Source: an uncultured Enterobacterales bacterium (lineage in GTDB: Bacteria > Pseudomonadota > Gammaproteobacteria > Enterobacterales > Psychrobiaceae). From it: a stretch of DNA of 52,011 nt. A program made the position numbers and the translations under genes. The stretch spans positions 1 to 52,011 of the forward strand of contig CALJMY010000096.1 in assembly GCA_937981905.1 (NCBI GenBank). Direction: 5' to 3'. The notes beneath the pieces are model-generated. The model was not told the DNA's origin. It did not search any database and worked only from the letters and a program-made list of their open reading frames with translations. Numbering within the stretch: position 1 is the first letter of the stretch; each line of letters opens with the position of its first letter. Of this stretch, positions 7,899 through 18,960 are shown piece after piece.

Positions 7899-9725
7899 GT
7901 GGAAGCGTCGCAGCAAACATCATCACCGCAACAAGTTCTTAGCCAAGTATTTGGTTATAGTGAATTTCGTGCTGGTCAATTAGACATTATTGAGCAAGCG
8001 TTAAACCAGCGTGATAACCTTGTTATTATGCCTACTGGTGGCGGTAAATCATTATGCTTTCAAATTCCAGCATTAATACTACCCGGCTTAACTATTGTTG
8101 TTTCACCGCTTATTTCGTTAATGAAAGATCAAGTTGATACTCTGCAAGCCAATGGGGTTGCTGCTGCTTATTTAAATTCGAGTCAAACTCATCAAGAAAG
8201 TATGGCTGTTCTTAATGCAATGCAATGGGGTGAAATTAAGCTTATTTACGTAGCACCAGAACGTATATTACAACCCAATTTTCTCGAACGAATTCAACAG
8301 CTTCATATTTCTCTAATTGCTATTGATGAAGCACACTGTATTTCGCAGTGGGGACATGATTTCAGGCCTGAATATGCAAATCTTGGTCATATTAAGTCAG
8401 TATTACCAACGCCGCCTATTATGGCACTCACAGCGACAGCCGATGATGCTACGCGTAAAGAAATTGCCACTCGATTAAACTTAAACAACCCGTTTTATCA
8501 TCAGTCTAGTTTCGACAGACCCAATATTCGCTACACCTTGTATGAAAAGTACAAACCTTTTACACAGTTGCTGCAATACTTAAAAACTCAAAATGAGAAT
8601 TCAGGTATTATTTATTGCACCACGCGTAAACAAGTTGAAGAAATAGCATTCAAACTTCAACAGCAACAATATAGCGTATTGGGTTATCACGGCGGCATGG
8701 AACACAAAGATCGTATGAGTGTTCAAGAAAGCTTTATTCGTGGCGACACTGATATCGTTGTAGCGACTGTAGCATTTGGAATGGGTATTGATAAACCCGA
8801 TGTGCGCTTTGTTATTCACTACAATATTCCTAAAAATATTGAATCGTATTATCAAGAAACTGGTCGTGCAGGTCGCGACGGCATGGCAGCTGAAGCGGTG
8901 ATGCTTTATGACCCTAGTGATGTTGGTCGTGTTCGATTTTTAATTGAACAAGGTAACAACCCTGCCCAACAACAAGTTGAACATCAAAAACTTAATGCAA
9001 TGACTGCATTTGCAGAAGCACAAACCTGTCGTCGCCAAGTTCTACTTCATTACTTTGATGAATATGGTACTAGCAAATGTGGTAATTGTGATATCTGCCT
9101 TGACCCTCCTCAACATTTTGACGGTACAGTACAAGCACAAAAAGCACTATCGTGTGTATTCAGAGTTCAACAGAACTTTGGTGTGGCTTATGTAATAGAT
9201 GTTTTACGAGGTTCTAAGAATCAACGAGTGATTGAGTACGGACATGATAAGTTAAGTACTTACGGTATCGGCGTAGAGCACAGCGCAGAATATTGGCTCA
9301 GTATATTTAGGCAACTTATTCACTTGGGATATTTACGCCAAGATATCACTCGTAGTTCAATTTTAGTGCTTAACCCTGAAGCACGTGCCGCGTTAAAAGG
9401 TGAGCAAGTTATCGAACTTGCTGTGCCTCGCCTACAAGCCATTAGTAAAAGCGCAAGTAGCGGCAAAGGTAGATCTCGCAAAGATGATTACGATTACGAC
9501 GAAATCTTATTTGCTAAGTTACGCACATTGCGTAAAACAATTGCTGATGCCCAAGGAGTACCGCCTTACGTGGTCTTCAACGATGCAAGTCTTGCAGAAA
9601 TGGCTGAGCAGCAACCACAAAGTCCATTTGAATTATTACGTGTGAATGGTGTTGGCGAGCGTAAGTTAGAAAAATTCGGTGATGACTTTTTAGCGTTGAT
9701 TAGAGCTTATCAATTTGAGAATTGA
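7899..9725 (+). CDS. recQ: ATP-dependent DNA helicase RecQ
   Basis: A 608-residue 3'-5' superfamily 2 helicase of recombination and replication repair. Visible motifs are Walker A MPTGGGKSLCFQ near residue 46, motif II IDEAHCISQWGHDFRPEY near 142, and motif VI QETGRAGRDG near 326. The RQC zinc-binding cysteines lie at about 376-397 (CRRQ...KCGNCDIC), and a C-terminal HRDC domain occupies about 530-605. Length and domain order equal E. coli RecQ. The start is GTG at 7899 with GAGA-type spacing upstream; MEASQQTSSPQQVLSQVFGY fits the family start. No operon partner is seen. Confidence 0.97.
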   Translation: MEASQQTSSPQQVLSQVFGYSEFRAGQLDIIEQALNQRDNLVIMPTGGGKSLCFQIPALILPGLTIVVSPLISLMKDQVDTLQANGVAAAYLNSSQTHQESMAVLNAMQWGEIKLIYVAPERILQPNFLERIQQLHISLIAIDEAHCISQWGHDFRPEYANLGHIKSVLPTPPIMALTATADDATRKEIATRLNLNNPFYHQSSFDRPNIRYTLYEKYKPFTQLLQYLKTQNENSGIIYCTTRKQVEEIAFKLQQQQYSVLGYHGGMEHKDRMSVQESFIRGDTDIVVATVAFGMGIDKPDVRFVIHYNIPKNIESYYQETGRAGRDGMAAEAVMLYDPSDVGRVRFLIEQGNNPAQQQVEHQKLNAMTAFAEAQTCRRQVLLHYFDEYGTSKCGNCDICLDPPQHFDGTVQAQKALSCVFRVQQNFGVAYVIDVLRGSKNQRVIEYGHDKLSTYGIGVEHSAEYWLSIFRQLIHLGYLRQDITRSSILVLNPEARAALKGEQVIELAVPRLQAISKSASSGKGRSRKDDYDYDEILFAKLRTLRKTIADAQGVPPYVVFNDASLAEMAEQQPQSPFELLRVNGVGERKLEKFGDDFLALIRAYQFEN

Positions 9726-9891
9726 TATTGTATTATGTTGTTACTCTATTTAATTATCATAATTCATATTCATCAATATATAATAAATTTCACACACTTA
9801 TTTTAATACTATTAGGTGATGTAATATAAAAAATAAATGATTCAATATGCTATTTAAAATAGCAATCAATTAATCAGTAAATGGAGTTTTT

Positions 9892-11556
9892 GTGAATAAA
9901 TTAAATCTACTAAATAAGCTATTGCTGCTTACTTTACTACCAATGAGCCTTGTCGTTATTTTTCTTGTTTCTGGTTATTACACAACTGAATCTAATGCGT
10001 TAAAAAGTGACGTGACTCAATTCCGAAACTCTTTAATTAAAGAAAGAAATATGCAACTTAAAGAAATCACAGAGGTTGCTTTAGGTATTATTGATTATCA
10101 AAAATCCTTAAAAAGTAATGGTGATATAAAAAAAGCTTTGCGTAATATTCGTTTCGGTCCTGCAGGTTATTTTTATATTTTTGACACAAAAGGCGTTAAT
10201 ATATTTCATGCTGCCAATCCTGCTTTAGAGGGGAAAAATTTAATTGATTTAAAAGATCCAAAAGGTAATAAATTTATTATTGGTTTATTAGATGCTGCAC
10301 AAAATGGAAATGGTACATATTCATTTTATTTCAAAAAACCTGATTCGACCATTCCAATCGAAAAATTAGGTTACTCTATTATGGTACCAGGGACTGATTG
10401 GATGTTGGGTACTGGTGCTTACATCGAAGATATTGAAGAGAACGTACTTAATTATCAAAATATAGCAAAGAGTGAGTTAAATAAGAAAATAATATTTGCC
10501 TTATTAATATCACTAGGGCTAATTTTAACTACCGCAGCTATTATATTTTTTACGGCTGCTAAAATGGTTAGACCTATTCAACGTATGGCTGATAATTTAA
10601 ATGATATTGCACAAGGTGAAGGAGATTTAACACTACGCTTGCATGTATCTGGTACTGATGAAATTGCACAGTTAGGAAATTCATTTAATCAATTTGTAGA
10701 AAAATTAAGACATATTATCAGTGATATTAATGTTGCAACAATCAGCATTAATCAATCTGGAAGCGATATGAGTGAACAAACTAACAATATTGCTTCTCAG
10801 TTATCATCTCACAACAATGAAACAGATCAGGTTGCTGCGGCCATTACTGAAATGTCGACAACTGCAAATGAAGTTGCTAGTAATACAAATCAAGTTGCAG
10901 AAGCAACACAAGCGGTGACGATTGACGTTATCAATGCACAAGATCGTGTTCAAGAATCATTAACAGAAGTATCTTCTTTAGTTGAAGAAATTGATAGCGC
11001 ATCACTTTGCATGGATTCTTTAAATGAACAATCCAAGAAAATTAATAATGTATTAGAAGTGATAGGAGCTATTGCTGATCAAACTAACCTATTAGCACTT
11101 AATGCTGCCATTGAAGCTGCACGTGCAGGTGAGCATGGACGTGGTTTTGCTGTTGTAGCGGATGAAGTAAGAAACCTAGCAAGTAGAACACAAAAAAGCA
11201 CACTTGAAATTAATGAAATGCTAGAGGAGTTACATCGCTTAGTAACACAATCGATGGATGCGATGTCATTAAGTCAAGAACGAAGTGGGCGTACTGTTGA
11301 TTCTTCTCGTGCTATTTCAGATAGTTTGACATCGATTACTGGTGCAATTACATCAATCAATGATATGGCCACGCAAATAGCAACAGCAACAACAGAGCAA
11401 AGCTCTGTTACTGAAGAAATTAATCGTAATGTTAATCAAATTCAGGATATCGTTGTATTATTAACTGAAAATAGTACTGAAGCACAAGACGTGTCAAAAG
11501 ATGTGTTAACTGAGAGTAACAAATTAGACAAACTTGTCAGCCAATTCAAAATCTAA
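9892..11556 (+). CDS. Methyl-accepting chemotaxis protein with Cache sensor
   Basis: A 554-residue inner-membrane chemoreceptor. A first membrane helix (about residues 8-28) is followed by a periplasmic single Cache domain, with [19 protein letters not shown] near residue 90 and [15 protein letters not shown] near 170. Then come a second membrane helix (about 200-222), a HAMP domain (about 223-276) and a long coiled-coil signalling domain whose tip [20 protein letters not shown] lies near 392. The ligand cannot be told from sequence; Cache domains of this kind often bind small carboxylates. GTG start with GGAG nearby. It is monocistronic. Confidence 0.95.
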   Translation: MNKLNLLNKLLLLTLLPMSLVVIFLVSGYYTTESNALKSDVTQFRNSLIKERNMQLKEITEVALGIIDYQKSLKSNGDIKKALRNIRFGPAGYFYIFDTKGVNIFHAANPALEGKNLIDLKDPKGNKFIIGLLDAAQNGNGTYSFYFKKPDSTIPIEKLGYSIMVPGTDWMLGTGAYIEDIEENVLNYQNIAKSELNKKIIFALLISLGLILTTAAIIFFTAAKMVRPIQRMADNLNDIAQGEGDLTLRLHVSGTDEIAQLGNSFNQFVEKLRHIISDINVATISINQSGSDMSEQTNNIASQLSSHNNETDQVAAAITEMSTTANEVASNTNQVAEATQAVTIDVINAQDRVQESLTEVSSLVEEIDSASLCMDSLNEQSKKINNVLEVIGAIADQTNLLALNAAIEAARAGEHGRGFAVVADEVRNLASRTQKSTLEINEMLEELHRLVTQSMDAMSLSQERSGRTVDSSRAISDSLTSITGAITSINDMATQIATATTEQSSVTEEINRNVNQIQDIVVLLTENSTEAQDVSKDVLTESNKLDKLVSQFKI

Positions 11557-11829
11557 TTAATTATTAAAGGCGTTTGGTGCAATATTTATATAAACATTGT
11601 ATCGACCGTCTTTATTATAACCTTAACAAAGCCATCTCATATCCACATATTAAAACCTTCACATAGCTAATAAACTAATACGTATTAATAATTTAGCTTT
11701 TTAAATCTAATCAGATAAAGCTCAAAGTACATGATTTATCATTTAATTAAGTATGGGAATATTTTATACATTACTGCGGTCTTTGAGATGTAACAATAAT
11801 TTCTTGTTTTCATTTTTAAAGGTTAATAT

Positions 11830-12576
11830 ATGAAAATTTTAATCCTCATTGCTGCTTTTGCAATGACATTCACTAGTTCAGCATTCGCTGATGTAGCCGC
11901 TACGTTAACTAGTACTGAAACAGCAACACTGCAAACATTAATTGAGAGCGACACACGCTCTGAGAGAACTCGCGCTCGCAATAAATATCGCCATCCGTTA
12001 GAGACTTTAACTTTTTTTGGTGTCAAAAGTACCCAAACGGTTGTTGAAATTTGGCCCGGCGGTCAAGGTGGATGGTATCGTAGCATTTTGGATCCCTATT
12101 TAGCTGACGATGGAACATACATTCCTGTTCGCTCAAATAGCGACTTTCCTAAAGCAACTGAGATTGTAAAAGATAATAGTGCAGATCGTGTGTTGGTATT
12201 TCGTGCTCATGGTTTTATGATTTATAACAATCCAGCTCAAGAATATTTCGATGCTATTTTTAACATGCTAAAACCAGATGGTGTATTTGGTATTGTTGAT
12301 CATCGTGGTGACGAATCGATACCTCAAGATCCCAAAGGTAAAAATGGTTATGTAAACCAATCGCACGTGCTTATGCTAGCGAAAAAGGCTGGTTTTCAAC
12401 TAATAGATAGTGCAGAAATAAACGCCAACCCTAAAGATACAAAAGATTATCCAAACGGGTTGTATTCCTTGCCTCCGAGCCTAAAAGGATCAACGTTTAA
12501 TTGGTCATTACGTGAGAAAGTATTAGCTATTGGTGAGAGTGATAGAATGACACTTAAATTCATTAAACCATTGTAA
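11830..12576 (+). CDS. Exported class I methyltransferase-like protein (COG4798 type)
   Basis: A 248-residue protein with a clear signal peptide (cleaved near residue 20, SSAFADVA). A Rossmann-like region follows, with VVEIWPGGQGGWYRSIL in the place of the SAM-binding glycine loop and FNMLKPDGVFGIVDHRGD later. I recognise it as the predicted-methyltransferase family COG4798, which is often exported; the substrate is unknown. A SAM-dependent enzyme in the periplasm is odd, since SAM is not expected there, so the activity may differ from methyl transfer. It is followed by a shared bidirectional terminator facing tdh. ATG with AAAGG upstream. Confidence 0.8.
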   Translation: MKILILIAAFAMTFTSSAFADVAATLTSTETATLQTLIESDTRSERTRARNKYRHPLETLTFFGVKSTQTVVEIWPGGQGGWYRSILDPYLADDGTYIPVRSNSDFPKATEIVKDNSADRVLVFRAHGFMIYNNPAQEYFDAIFNMLKPDGVFGIVDHRGDESIPQDPKGKNGYVNQSHVLMLAKKAGFQLIDSAEINANPKDTKDYPNGLYSLPPSLKGSTFNWSLREKVLAIGESDRMTLKFIKPL

Positions 12577-12633
12577 TATAGATAAAAAATTAGTAGTATT
12601 TTACAATAAACTTGAAAGTTATCAGATTAAATG

Positions 12634-12672
12634 AAAAACGCCCAATATTCATAATGATTATTGGGCGTTTTT
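12634..12672. terminator. Bidirectional terminator between methyltransferase-like gene and tdh
   Basis: AAAAACGCCCAATA pairs with TATTGGGCGTTTTT in a 14-bp stem. The A-tract and T-tract on the two sides let it serve both converging genes. Confidence 0.88.
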
Positions 12673-12696
12673 GTCATTAGTGTTTTGATTAATAAA

Positions 12697-13722
12697 TTAA
12701 TCCCAATGCAATATGACTTTTCCTGATTGCCCTGACGCCATTGCATCAAAGCCTTGTTGGAATTCATTAATGGGGAAGTGGTGCGTTATAATTGGTGAAA
12801 TATCAAGGCCCGATTGAATCAAACTTGCCATTTTATACCAAGTTTCAAACATCTCACGACCATATATCCCCTTGATAACTAATCCTTTAAAGATAACCTT
12901 ATCCCAATCGATTGACATGTCTGATGGTGGAATTCCTAACATAGCAATACGCCCGCCGTGATTCATACTATTTAACATGCCTTGAAATGCTGAAGGAACA
13001 CCTGACATTTCCATACCAACATCAAAACCTTCTGACATGCCTAATTCATTCATTACGTCATCTAGCGATTCTTCTGCGACATTCACAGCACGCGTAGCGC
13101 CCATTTTATTGGCAAGTTCTAGGCGATAAGGGTTCACATCAGTAATAACTACATGACGAGCACCAACATGTTTACAAATAGCCACTGCCATTATTCCAAT
13201 AGGTCCCGCACCTGTGATTAAGACGTCTTCTCCAACTAAATCAAATGACAAAGCTGTATGAACTGCATTACCAAAAGGGTCGAATACAGCAGCGAGTTCA
13301 TCTGAAATATCGTCTGGTAATTTAAACGCATTAAAAGCAGGAATCACTAAAAATTCAGCAAACGACCCTTCGCGGTTTACACCAACACCAGTCGTATTAC
13401 GACATAAATGAGTACGGCCGCCACGACAATTCCGACAATGTCCACAAGTGATATGCCCCTCACCTGACACTCGGTCACCAAGTTCAAAACCTTTAACTTC
13501 TTGGCCTATACCAACAACTTCACCAACATATTCATGACCAACAGTCATTGGTACAGGAATAGTGCGTTGTGCCCATTCGTCCCAGTTATAAATATGCATG
13601 TCGGTGCCGCAAATCGCGGTTTTTTTAATTTTTATTAGTAGATCGTTATGGCCCATTTTAGGCGTGGGAGCATCAACCATCCAAATGCCTTTTTCGGCTT
13701 TTAATTTACTTAATGCTTTCAT
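12697..13722 (-). CDS. tdh: L-threonine 3-dehydrogenase
   Basis: A 341-residue zinc-dependent medium-chain dehydrogenase that oxidises L-threonine to 2-amino-3-ketobutyrate with NAD. Catalytic zinc residues appear in [14 protein letters not shown] (Cys near 38) and GHEYVGEVV. The structural zinc cysteines are in [18 protein letters not shown] near 95, and the NAD fold has GAGPIG near 169. Length is the same as E. coli Tdh. Its ATG overlaps the kbl stop by one base, and the two enzymes act in sequence to turn threonine into glycine and acetyl-CoA. Confidence 0.97.
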   Translation of the reverse strand: MKALSKLKAEKGIWMVDAPTPKMGHNDLLIKIKKTAICGTDMHIYNWDEWAQRTIPVPMTVGHEYVGEVVGIGQEVKGFELGDRVSGEGHITCGHCRNCRGGRTHLCRNTTGVGVNREGSFAEFLVIPAFNAFKLPDDISDELAAVFDPFGNAVHTALSFDLVGEDVLITGAGPIGIMAVAICKHVGARHVVITDVNPYRLELANKMGATRAVNVAEESLDDVMNELGMSEGFDVGMEMSGVPSAFQGMLNSMNHGGRIAMLGIPPSDMSIDWDKVIFKGLVIKGIYGREMFETWYKMASLIQSGLDISPIITHHFPINEFQQGFDAMASGQSGKVILHWD

Positions 13723-14915
13723 TATGAAATTACCCCAAGTTCTTTACCTACTTCGATAAATGCTGCGATAGCCCGATCAAGTTGTTCTTTAGTGTGAGCA
13801 GCCGACATTTGCGTACGAATACGTGCTTGGTCTTTAGGTACAACAGGAAAAGAGAATCCGATAACGTAAATACCTTTAGCGAGGAGTTTGTCAGACATGG
13901 TGGAAGCAAGCTTCGCATCACCTAACATAACGGGGACAATGGCATGATCAGCACCTGCCATTTCAAAACCAGCATCGCCCATTTTTTCACGAAAATATTG
14001 TGCATTGCTTTTCACTTGATTCCGCAGTGCTTGGCCATCTTTAAGTATGTCTAATACTTTAATTGAAGCCGTTACAATCGCTGGCGCTAGTGAATTTGAA
14101 AATAAATAAGGACGAGAACGCTGACGTAACCATTCAACCACTTCTTTACTTGCTGATGTAAAACCGCCCGACGCGCCGCCTAATGCTTTACCTAAAGTGC
14201 CTGTGATTATGTCTACTCTGCCCATGACTTGGCAGTATTCATGAGTACCACGGCCCTCATCACCTACAAAACCAACAGCATGAGAGTCATCAACCATTAC
14301 CATAGCATCATATTTATCTGCTAAATCGCATATACCTTTTAAGTTAGCGATAACGCCATCCATTGAGAAAACACCGTCAGTCGCAATAAGCTTAAAACGA
14401 GCACCAGCTTCATGAGCAGCTATAAGTTGTTCTTCTAATGCTGCCATATCGTTATTGGCGTAACGGAATCGTTTTGCTTTACATAAACGAACACCGTCAA
14501 TGATTGATGCGTGATTTAATGCATCTGAAATAATCGCATCATCAGGCCCTAACAAAGTTTCAAACAAACCAGCGTTCGCATCGAAACATGAAGAGTATAG
14601 GATAGTATCTTCCATACCTAAAAATGCACTTAAATCACTTTCAAGCTGCTTATGAATATCTTGCGTGCCACAAATAAAACGCACAGACGCCATACCAAAA
14701 CCATTATGATCTAAACCAGCTTTTGCCGCTTCAATAAGGTCTGGATGATTAGCTAAACCTAAGTAATTATTAGCACAGAAATTTATAACATCACCATTTG
14801 CTACGGATATTCCCGGCTGTTGTGGTGATAATAAAAAACGCTCTGATTTATATAAACCTTCGGCTTTTACTTGATCTATTTGTTGAGTAATAAACTGATT
14901 AAATGCTGCTGACAT
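13722..14915 (-). CDS. kbl: 2-amino-3-ketobutyrate coenzyme A ligase
   Basis: A 397-residue PLP enzyme of the alpha-oxoamine synthase family. It splits the Tdh product with CoA to give glycine and acetyl-CoA. The PLP lysine lies in [15 protein letters not shown] near residue 244, and [11 protein letters not shown] and DDSHAVGF are also visible. A strong AGGAGG site precedes the ATG. It is first in the kbl-tdh operon. A TetR-family gene lies 209 bp upstream on the same strand. Confidence 0.97.
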   Translation of the reverse strand: MSAAFNQFITQQIDQVKAEGLYKSERFLLSPQQPGISVANGDVINFCANNYLGLANHPDLIEAAKAGLDHNGFGMASVRFICGTQDIHKQLESDLSAFLGMEDTILYSSCFDANAGLFETLLGPDDAIISDALNHASIIDGVRLCKAKRFRYANNDMAALEEQLIAAHEAGARFKLIATDGVFSMDGVIANLKGICDLADKYDAMVMVDDSHAVGFVGDEGRGTHEYCQVMGRVDIITGTLGKALGGASGGFTSASKEVVEWLRQRSRPYLFSNSLAPAIVTASIKVLDILKDGQALRNQVKSNAQYFREKMGDAGFEMAGADHAIVPVMLGDAKLASTMSDKLLAKGIYVIGFSFPVVPKDQARIRTQMSAAHTKEQLDRAIAAFIEVGKELGVIS

Positions 14916-15124
14916 TACGCCTCCTAATAATGAAATAGTGGCTTATAATGTATAAAAAACAAGCCAAGGTATGACTCAGTTTAGTCCGATTTTTTAAATA
15001 ATACACCCTCAGGATATGATATATTGCATACAATTAGTTTATTTCATGGTGAGGATATATTCGATTTTCAATAGGTTGATATTAAATAAGAATTTAATAA
15101 AAAATTTTAAATACATTAGATTTT

Positions 15125-15784
15125 CTAATCTAATTTAGGCTCTGATTCCTGTAATTTCGTCATTGCTAGATAATTTTCTTCAATTGCTTTCATATAAATC
15201 AAGCCACTTTCAGTTAAATAGCCTTTGACTATATTAATCACTTTTAGAACCCCTTTCGATATAGTGACTTGTGTAATGTTTGTGAGTGTTTGAGTGTGTT
15301 GATAACTCACCCAAAAAGCAACAACGAGCTTAAGGGTATGCGCTAAATCATCCATCATTTCATCATCTAACGTAATATAACCTTGGTCTCTAACCTCTGA
15401 CAACGTCCCAATAACTCTGTTATATAAGGATTTTTGAGCAACCAAGTAACGTTCCTGTAATTCACTATCTCGCGCTAAAATATCAGGTAAATTGGCGTAA
15501 AAAAATCGGAATTGCCACATAGAATAAAAGACACGATCAAGGTAGTACATCATTTCGTCCATACCTGCACTATTGGAGTTTTGCGGCTGGAACATTTGAT
15601 CGAGGTTTTTTTCGTATAACTTGTAGATAGAGCGAATAATATCGTCTTTATTACGATAGTGATAATAAAGATTACCGGGACTTATCCCAATATGAGCTGC
15701 AATATGATTAGTGGTTACATTACGCTCGCCATGTAAATTAAATAACTCAATGCTCCCTTGAATTACTTTATCTTTTGTTTTCAT
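15125..15784 (-). CDS. TetR-family transcriptional regulator
   Basis: A 219-residue regulator with an N-terminal TetR helix-turn-helix (VTTNHIAAHIGISPGNLYYHY, about residues 24-44) and a helical ligand domain without recognisable signature. It lies directly upstream of kbl-tdh in the same direction, so a role in threonine degradation is conceivable, but the target is not shown by the sequence. The gap to kbl holds GACT-N6-AGTC (a weak dyad) and no clear operator. ATG at 15784; no strong ribosome site. Confidence 0.88.
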   Translation of the reverse strand: MKTKDKVIQGSIELFNLHGERNVTTNHIAAHIGISPGNLYYHYRNKDDIIRSIYKLYEKNLDQMFQPQNSNSAGMDEMMYYLDRVFYSMWQFRFFYANLPDILARDSELQERYLVAQKSLYNRVIGTLSEVRDQGYITLDDEMMDDLAHTLKLVVAFWVSYQHTQTLTNITQVTISKGVLKVINIVKGYLTESGLIYMKAIEENYLAMTKLQESEPKLD

Positions 15785-15916
15785 TTATCACGGTTCACTG
15801 TATTAGATTTAAGTAGGATTGTTGTGATTATGCATTAATGTAACTCGTATCTCACGCTAGCGCAAAAATGAATATACATTACATATGCAAAAGCTATATG
15901 TTGATTTCATGGCAAT

Positions 15917-15956
15917 AAAAAAGCCTGAAACATAATCATAATGTTTCAGGCTTTTA
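15917..15956 (-). terminator. Terminator after the DUF2780 gene
   Basis: AAAAGCCTGAAACAT pairs with ATGTTTCAGGCTTTT in a 15-bp stem. On the minus strand it is followed by a T-run (TTTTTTATT), so it ends the DUF2780 transcript. Confidence 0.88.
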
Positions 15957-15996
15957 ATACACTAAGTATTATCTAATTAATGCACTACTTCATTGA

Positions 15997-16590
15997 TTAA
16001 CCAGCGAAAGCTGACAAACCTTTCATTAATAAATCTTTAGCTTGTTTACCTTGATCTGTATCTAGGTAGCTTTGCGCTTGATTAATATATTGTGTAATCA
16101 TTTCAGGCTTTAAACCTAACGCTTCAAATTGTTGCTTAACCGTATTAATCGCTTTTAGTGAATCACTGTAATCAGATGCTTTACTTAATAAACCACCAAG
16201 ACCTTCGCTGCTTGCACCACTTACATCAGGTACTTTACTTAATAAGCTATCAACACCCGGTAAGCTTTTAGCTAACTCAGTGTAATCAGTGCTGCCTAAG
16301 TTGCCTTTAGCAAAATTTAATAATGAAGCCATGCCGCCTTCAGCTTGATCATTACTTACATTAAGTTTTTCGCTTACGCTACCAACTAAACCAGCAACAT
16401 CAAATGAACTTAATGCTTGTGTTGCATTAGTTACAGTAGTTTCTGCTTTAGTAACTTCTGCGCTTTTTTTAACTTCTTCTGTTGAGTCGCTTAAACCCAC
16501 TAAGCTTTTGATAGAATCGAACCAACCTTCTGCGTTAGCATGAGTTGAAACACTTAACGTTAATGCGCAAGCTAATAAGTACTTTTTCAT
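15997..16590 (-). CDS. DUF2780 exported protein
   Basis: A 197-residue protein starting MKKYLLACALTLSVSTHANA, a clean signal peptide. The ATG at 16590 is chosen over the TTG at 16602. The mature part has the DUF2780 (VcgC/VcgE) pattern, with GGMASLLNFAKGNLG and LAKSLPGVDSLLSKVPD around residues 85-120 and a helical C-terminus rich in Gln and Lys. Function is unknown; members are small periplasmic or surface proteins. It is single-gene, divergent from waaA, with its own terminator. Confidence 0.85.
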   Translation of the reverse strand: MKKYLLACALTLSVSTHANAEGWFDSIKSLVGLSDSTEEVKKSAEVTKAETTVTNATQALSSFDVAGLVGSVSEKLNVSNDQAEGGMASLLNFAKGNLGSTDYTELAKSLPGVDSLLSKVPDVSGASSEGLGGLLSKASDYSDSLKAINTVKQQFEALGLKPEMITQYINQAQSYLDTDQGKQAKDLLMKGLSAFAG

Positions 16591-16700
16591 AAATATTTCC
16601 AAAAATTATTTTAATTAACAGGATTTTAAAAGGGTTTAGCTTAACGGTAGATGTACAGCTTGTCTTTTATCCCTTAAACATATTGAGTATATTAAATGGA

Positions 16701-16716
16701 ATCATATTCATATGAT
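16701..16716. repeat. Perfect AT-rich dyad between DUF2780 gene and waaA
   Basis: ATCATAT-TC-ATATGAT, arms of 7 bp, lies midway in the 259-bp divergent gap. It could be an operator for either gene; nothing in the sequence decides this. Confidence 0.35.
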
Positions 16717-16861
16717 ATAGCTACAGGTATTTTCTTTATTTTAAAGGATTTTAAATTCTTGGCTTCAAATCGAGATTGTCACATAAGCTAAAAAACGCGT
16801 ATCATAATCACTTCATACCTATCGTCATTATCGTCAACCTCATTCGGAATTAATACTCATC

Positions 16862-18142
16862 ATGAATCGTTTTTTTTATAATATTTTAATGTATTTAATG
16901 ACGCCATTAATTGTTGTTTACTTATGTTATCGAGCAATTAAAAGTGATGATTATCGCGGTAGACTAAGTGAACGATTTGGCTTTAAAAAATTCAATTTTT
17001 CTCAACCTGTGATTCTTATTCATAGTGTATCTATGGGCGAAACAATTGCAGCAACACCACTGATTAATCAATTAATCTCTGATTATCCTAATCATCAAAT
17101 AATAGTAACAACCAGTACACCAACAGGTAGCGCCGTTGTTACAAGAAATTTCGGGCAACAAGTTGCTCATTGCTATCTTCCTCTTGATTTAATTGGCAGT
17201 GTTAAACGTTTTTTAAAACAAGTTACGCCAGATATAGTCATTGTGATGGAAACCGAGTTATGGCCAAACTTGATTCATCAATTATATAAAAGAAACACGC
17301 CTATTTTGTTAGCCAATGCCAGAATGTCTGAAAAATCTATGCAGAGCTATCTTAAAAAAGCTGCACCATTAATGCATGACATGCTTAATAAAATCACACA
17401 AGTATCAGCGCAATATCAAAGTGATGCTGATAGATTTAAAATACTTGGATTACCTAATAATAAGTTAAATATTGGTGGTAGCATTAAATTCGAGCTATCT
17501 ATAAAAGATGAATTAAAACAACAACAAGTGATATTGAAACAACAATGGGCACCGAGTCGATTAGTCTGGGTAGCTGGTAGTACACATCCAGGTGAAAATG
17601 AAAAAATATTAGCAACACATAAACAATTACTAACGCTATTTCCTAGTTTATTATTAGTACTAATCCCTCGTCATAGTGAGCGTTTTGACGAAACGGCTAC
17701 ACTCACACAAAACGCAGGCTTTAACGTCATACGCCGTAGCCAACAACAAATACCAAATGAACAATGTGAAGTGGTTATTGGCGATACTATGGGGGAAATG
17801 CTCTTATTATTAGGCCTTGCTGATATTGCCTACATTGGTGGTAGCTTAATTGAACGTGGTGGTCATAACCCACTTGAACCTGCTGCATTAGGCAAGCCTA
17901 TTATCATGGGACCATCGTGTTATAACTTCAGTGATATTAGTAATAAATTAATAGACGCAGGTGGATTAGAAACTATTAAAAATTCAGAACAGCTTACAGC
18001 TCTTGTTAGCCAACTAATTAATGATGAAGAGCGCAGATCGGCCATGGGGGAAAATGCGTTAAATGTCGTAAAAGAGAATCAAGGAACATTGAGCCGATTA
18101 ATGAATTGGGTATCGACTCAAGTTAATATTTTACGTGTTTAA
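16862..18142 (+). CDS. waaA: 3-deoxy-D-manno-octulosonic acid (Kdo) transferase WaaA
   Basis: A 426-residue family 30 glycosyltransferase that adds Kdo to the lipid A precursor at the inner face of the inner membrane. An N-terminal membrane anchor (about residues 5-22) precedes HSVSMGETIAATPLI near residue 56, which holds the conserved acidic catalytic residue, and METELWPN near 128. The C-terminal nucleotide-sugar part has YIGGSLIERGGHNPLEP near 325. Its last 12 bases overlap the 3' end of kdkA on the other strand. The waaA-coaD-mutM order is that of E. coli with extra genes inserted. Confidence 0.97.
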   Translation: MNRFFYNILMYLMTPLIVVYLCYRAIKSDDYRGRLSERFGFKKFNFSQPVILIHSVSMGETIAATPLINQLISDYPNHQIIVTTSTPTGSAVVTRNFGQQVAHCYLPLDLIGSVKRFLKQVTPDIVIVMETELWPNLIHQLYKRNTPILLANARMSEKSMQSYLKKAAPLMHDMLNKITQVSAQYQSDADRFKILGLPNNKLNIGGSIKFELSIKDELKQQQVILKQQWAPSRLVWVAGSTHPGENEKILATHKQLLTLFPSLLLVLIPRHSERFDETATLTQNAGFNVIRRSQQQIPNEQCEVVIGDTMGEMLLLLGLADIAYIGGSLIERGGHNPLEPAALGKPIIMGPSCYNFSDISNKLIDAGGLETIKNSEQLTALVSQLINDEERRSAMGENALNVVKENQGTLSRLMNWVSTQVNILRV

Positions 18143-18850
18143 TTGAGATTTATAAGCCGTCAGTAATGTTTGCCAGTTGTCTAACGTAAAATGAAATACT
18201 GGTAGTTGAGCTAATTCTTTATTAAATGAGCGTAATAGCCGGTCAAGGTTATCTTGGCACCATTGCCCTTGATTAGCTTTAATCTCACCACGATCAAAAT
18301 CAATTAACCATGGTTTATTTTCTTTATTAATTAAAATGTTATGAGCATTAAGATCTGCATGATAAACATGTTGAGAGTGAAATATAGCAATCGTTTTTCC
18401 AATTTCTCGCCATACAGCATCATCAAGCTCTTTCTTCGTCAATCGTGCCACTAAATCTTGTCCACCATCAACCATTTTCATCAATAAATCAGCGCGATAG
18501 ATTAATCCGAATTTTTTAACTTGTGCACCAATAACACGGCATGCTGGTAATTCACGTTTTTCTAATTCAATTAATAGTTCATATTCTTTATAGGCACGGG
18601 TATTTTTAATGCCATTAAACCAATATTGATCATTAACTAATTTTCCAATTAAGCCACCACGATAATAATGACGTAATACCATTGGTTCTTCTTTTTCACC
18701 AACAAACCATGTCACGTTTCTACCACGTGATTCACCTAATATTTTATCTTGCTCACGCCAAAACTCAGGTTCAAACCATTGCGTAGACACGACTAACTCA
18801 GGCATATGTAACAACCAATGAGTATCAGTTTTATGTAGATGAGAATTCAA
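18131..18850 (-). CDS. kdkA: Kdo kinase KdkA
   Basis: A 239-residue kinase that phosphorylates the Kdo of the LPS inner core, as known in Haemophilus and Vibrio, where one Kdo carries phosphate. The kinase-like motif YHADLNAHNILIN near residue 162 and WLIDFDRGEIK near 178 hold the catalytic Asp and the metal-binding Asp. RHYYRGGLIGKLVND near 60 is typical of KdkA. It converges on waaA with a 12-base overlap of coding ends. Having one Kdo kinase beside waaA suggests a core with a single phosphorylated Kdo. Confidence 0.93.
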   Translation of the reverse strand: MNSHLHKTDTHWLLHMPELVVSTQWFEPEFWREQDKILGESRGRNVTWFVGEKEEPMVLRHYYRGGLIGKLVNDQYWFNGIKNTRAYKEYELLIELEKRELPACRVIGAQVKKFGLIYRADLLMKMVDGGQDLVARLTKKELDDAVWREIGKTIAIFHSQHVYHADLNAHNILINKENKPWLIDFDRGEIKANQGQWCQDNLDRLLRSFNKELAQLPVFHFTLDNWQTLLTAYKSQLNT

Positions 18851-18960
18851 TGAGCCAACCTTTAATCAATTTTTGATAATTCTATCATTAGGTCGATGGT
18901 AATCAACGGATAAATTCATGTTAAACTGTTATCAATTTAAATCATTTGACGTTATCTCTC

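Noticed and set aside
8601-8855. Minus-strand ORF of 84 codons inside recQ
   Set aside because: A shadow of the helicase coding strand without start signals.
9851-9866. GCTATTTAAAATAGC hairpin before the chemoreceptor gene as a terminator
   Set aside because: The stem is very AT-rich with no loop or T-run, so termination is not supported.
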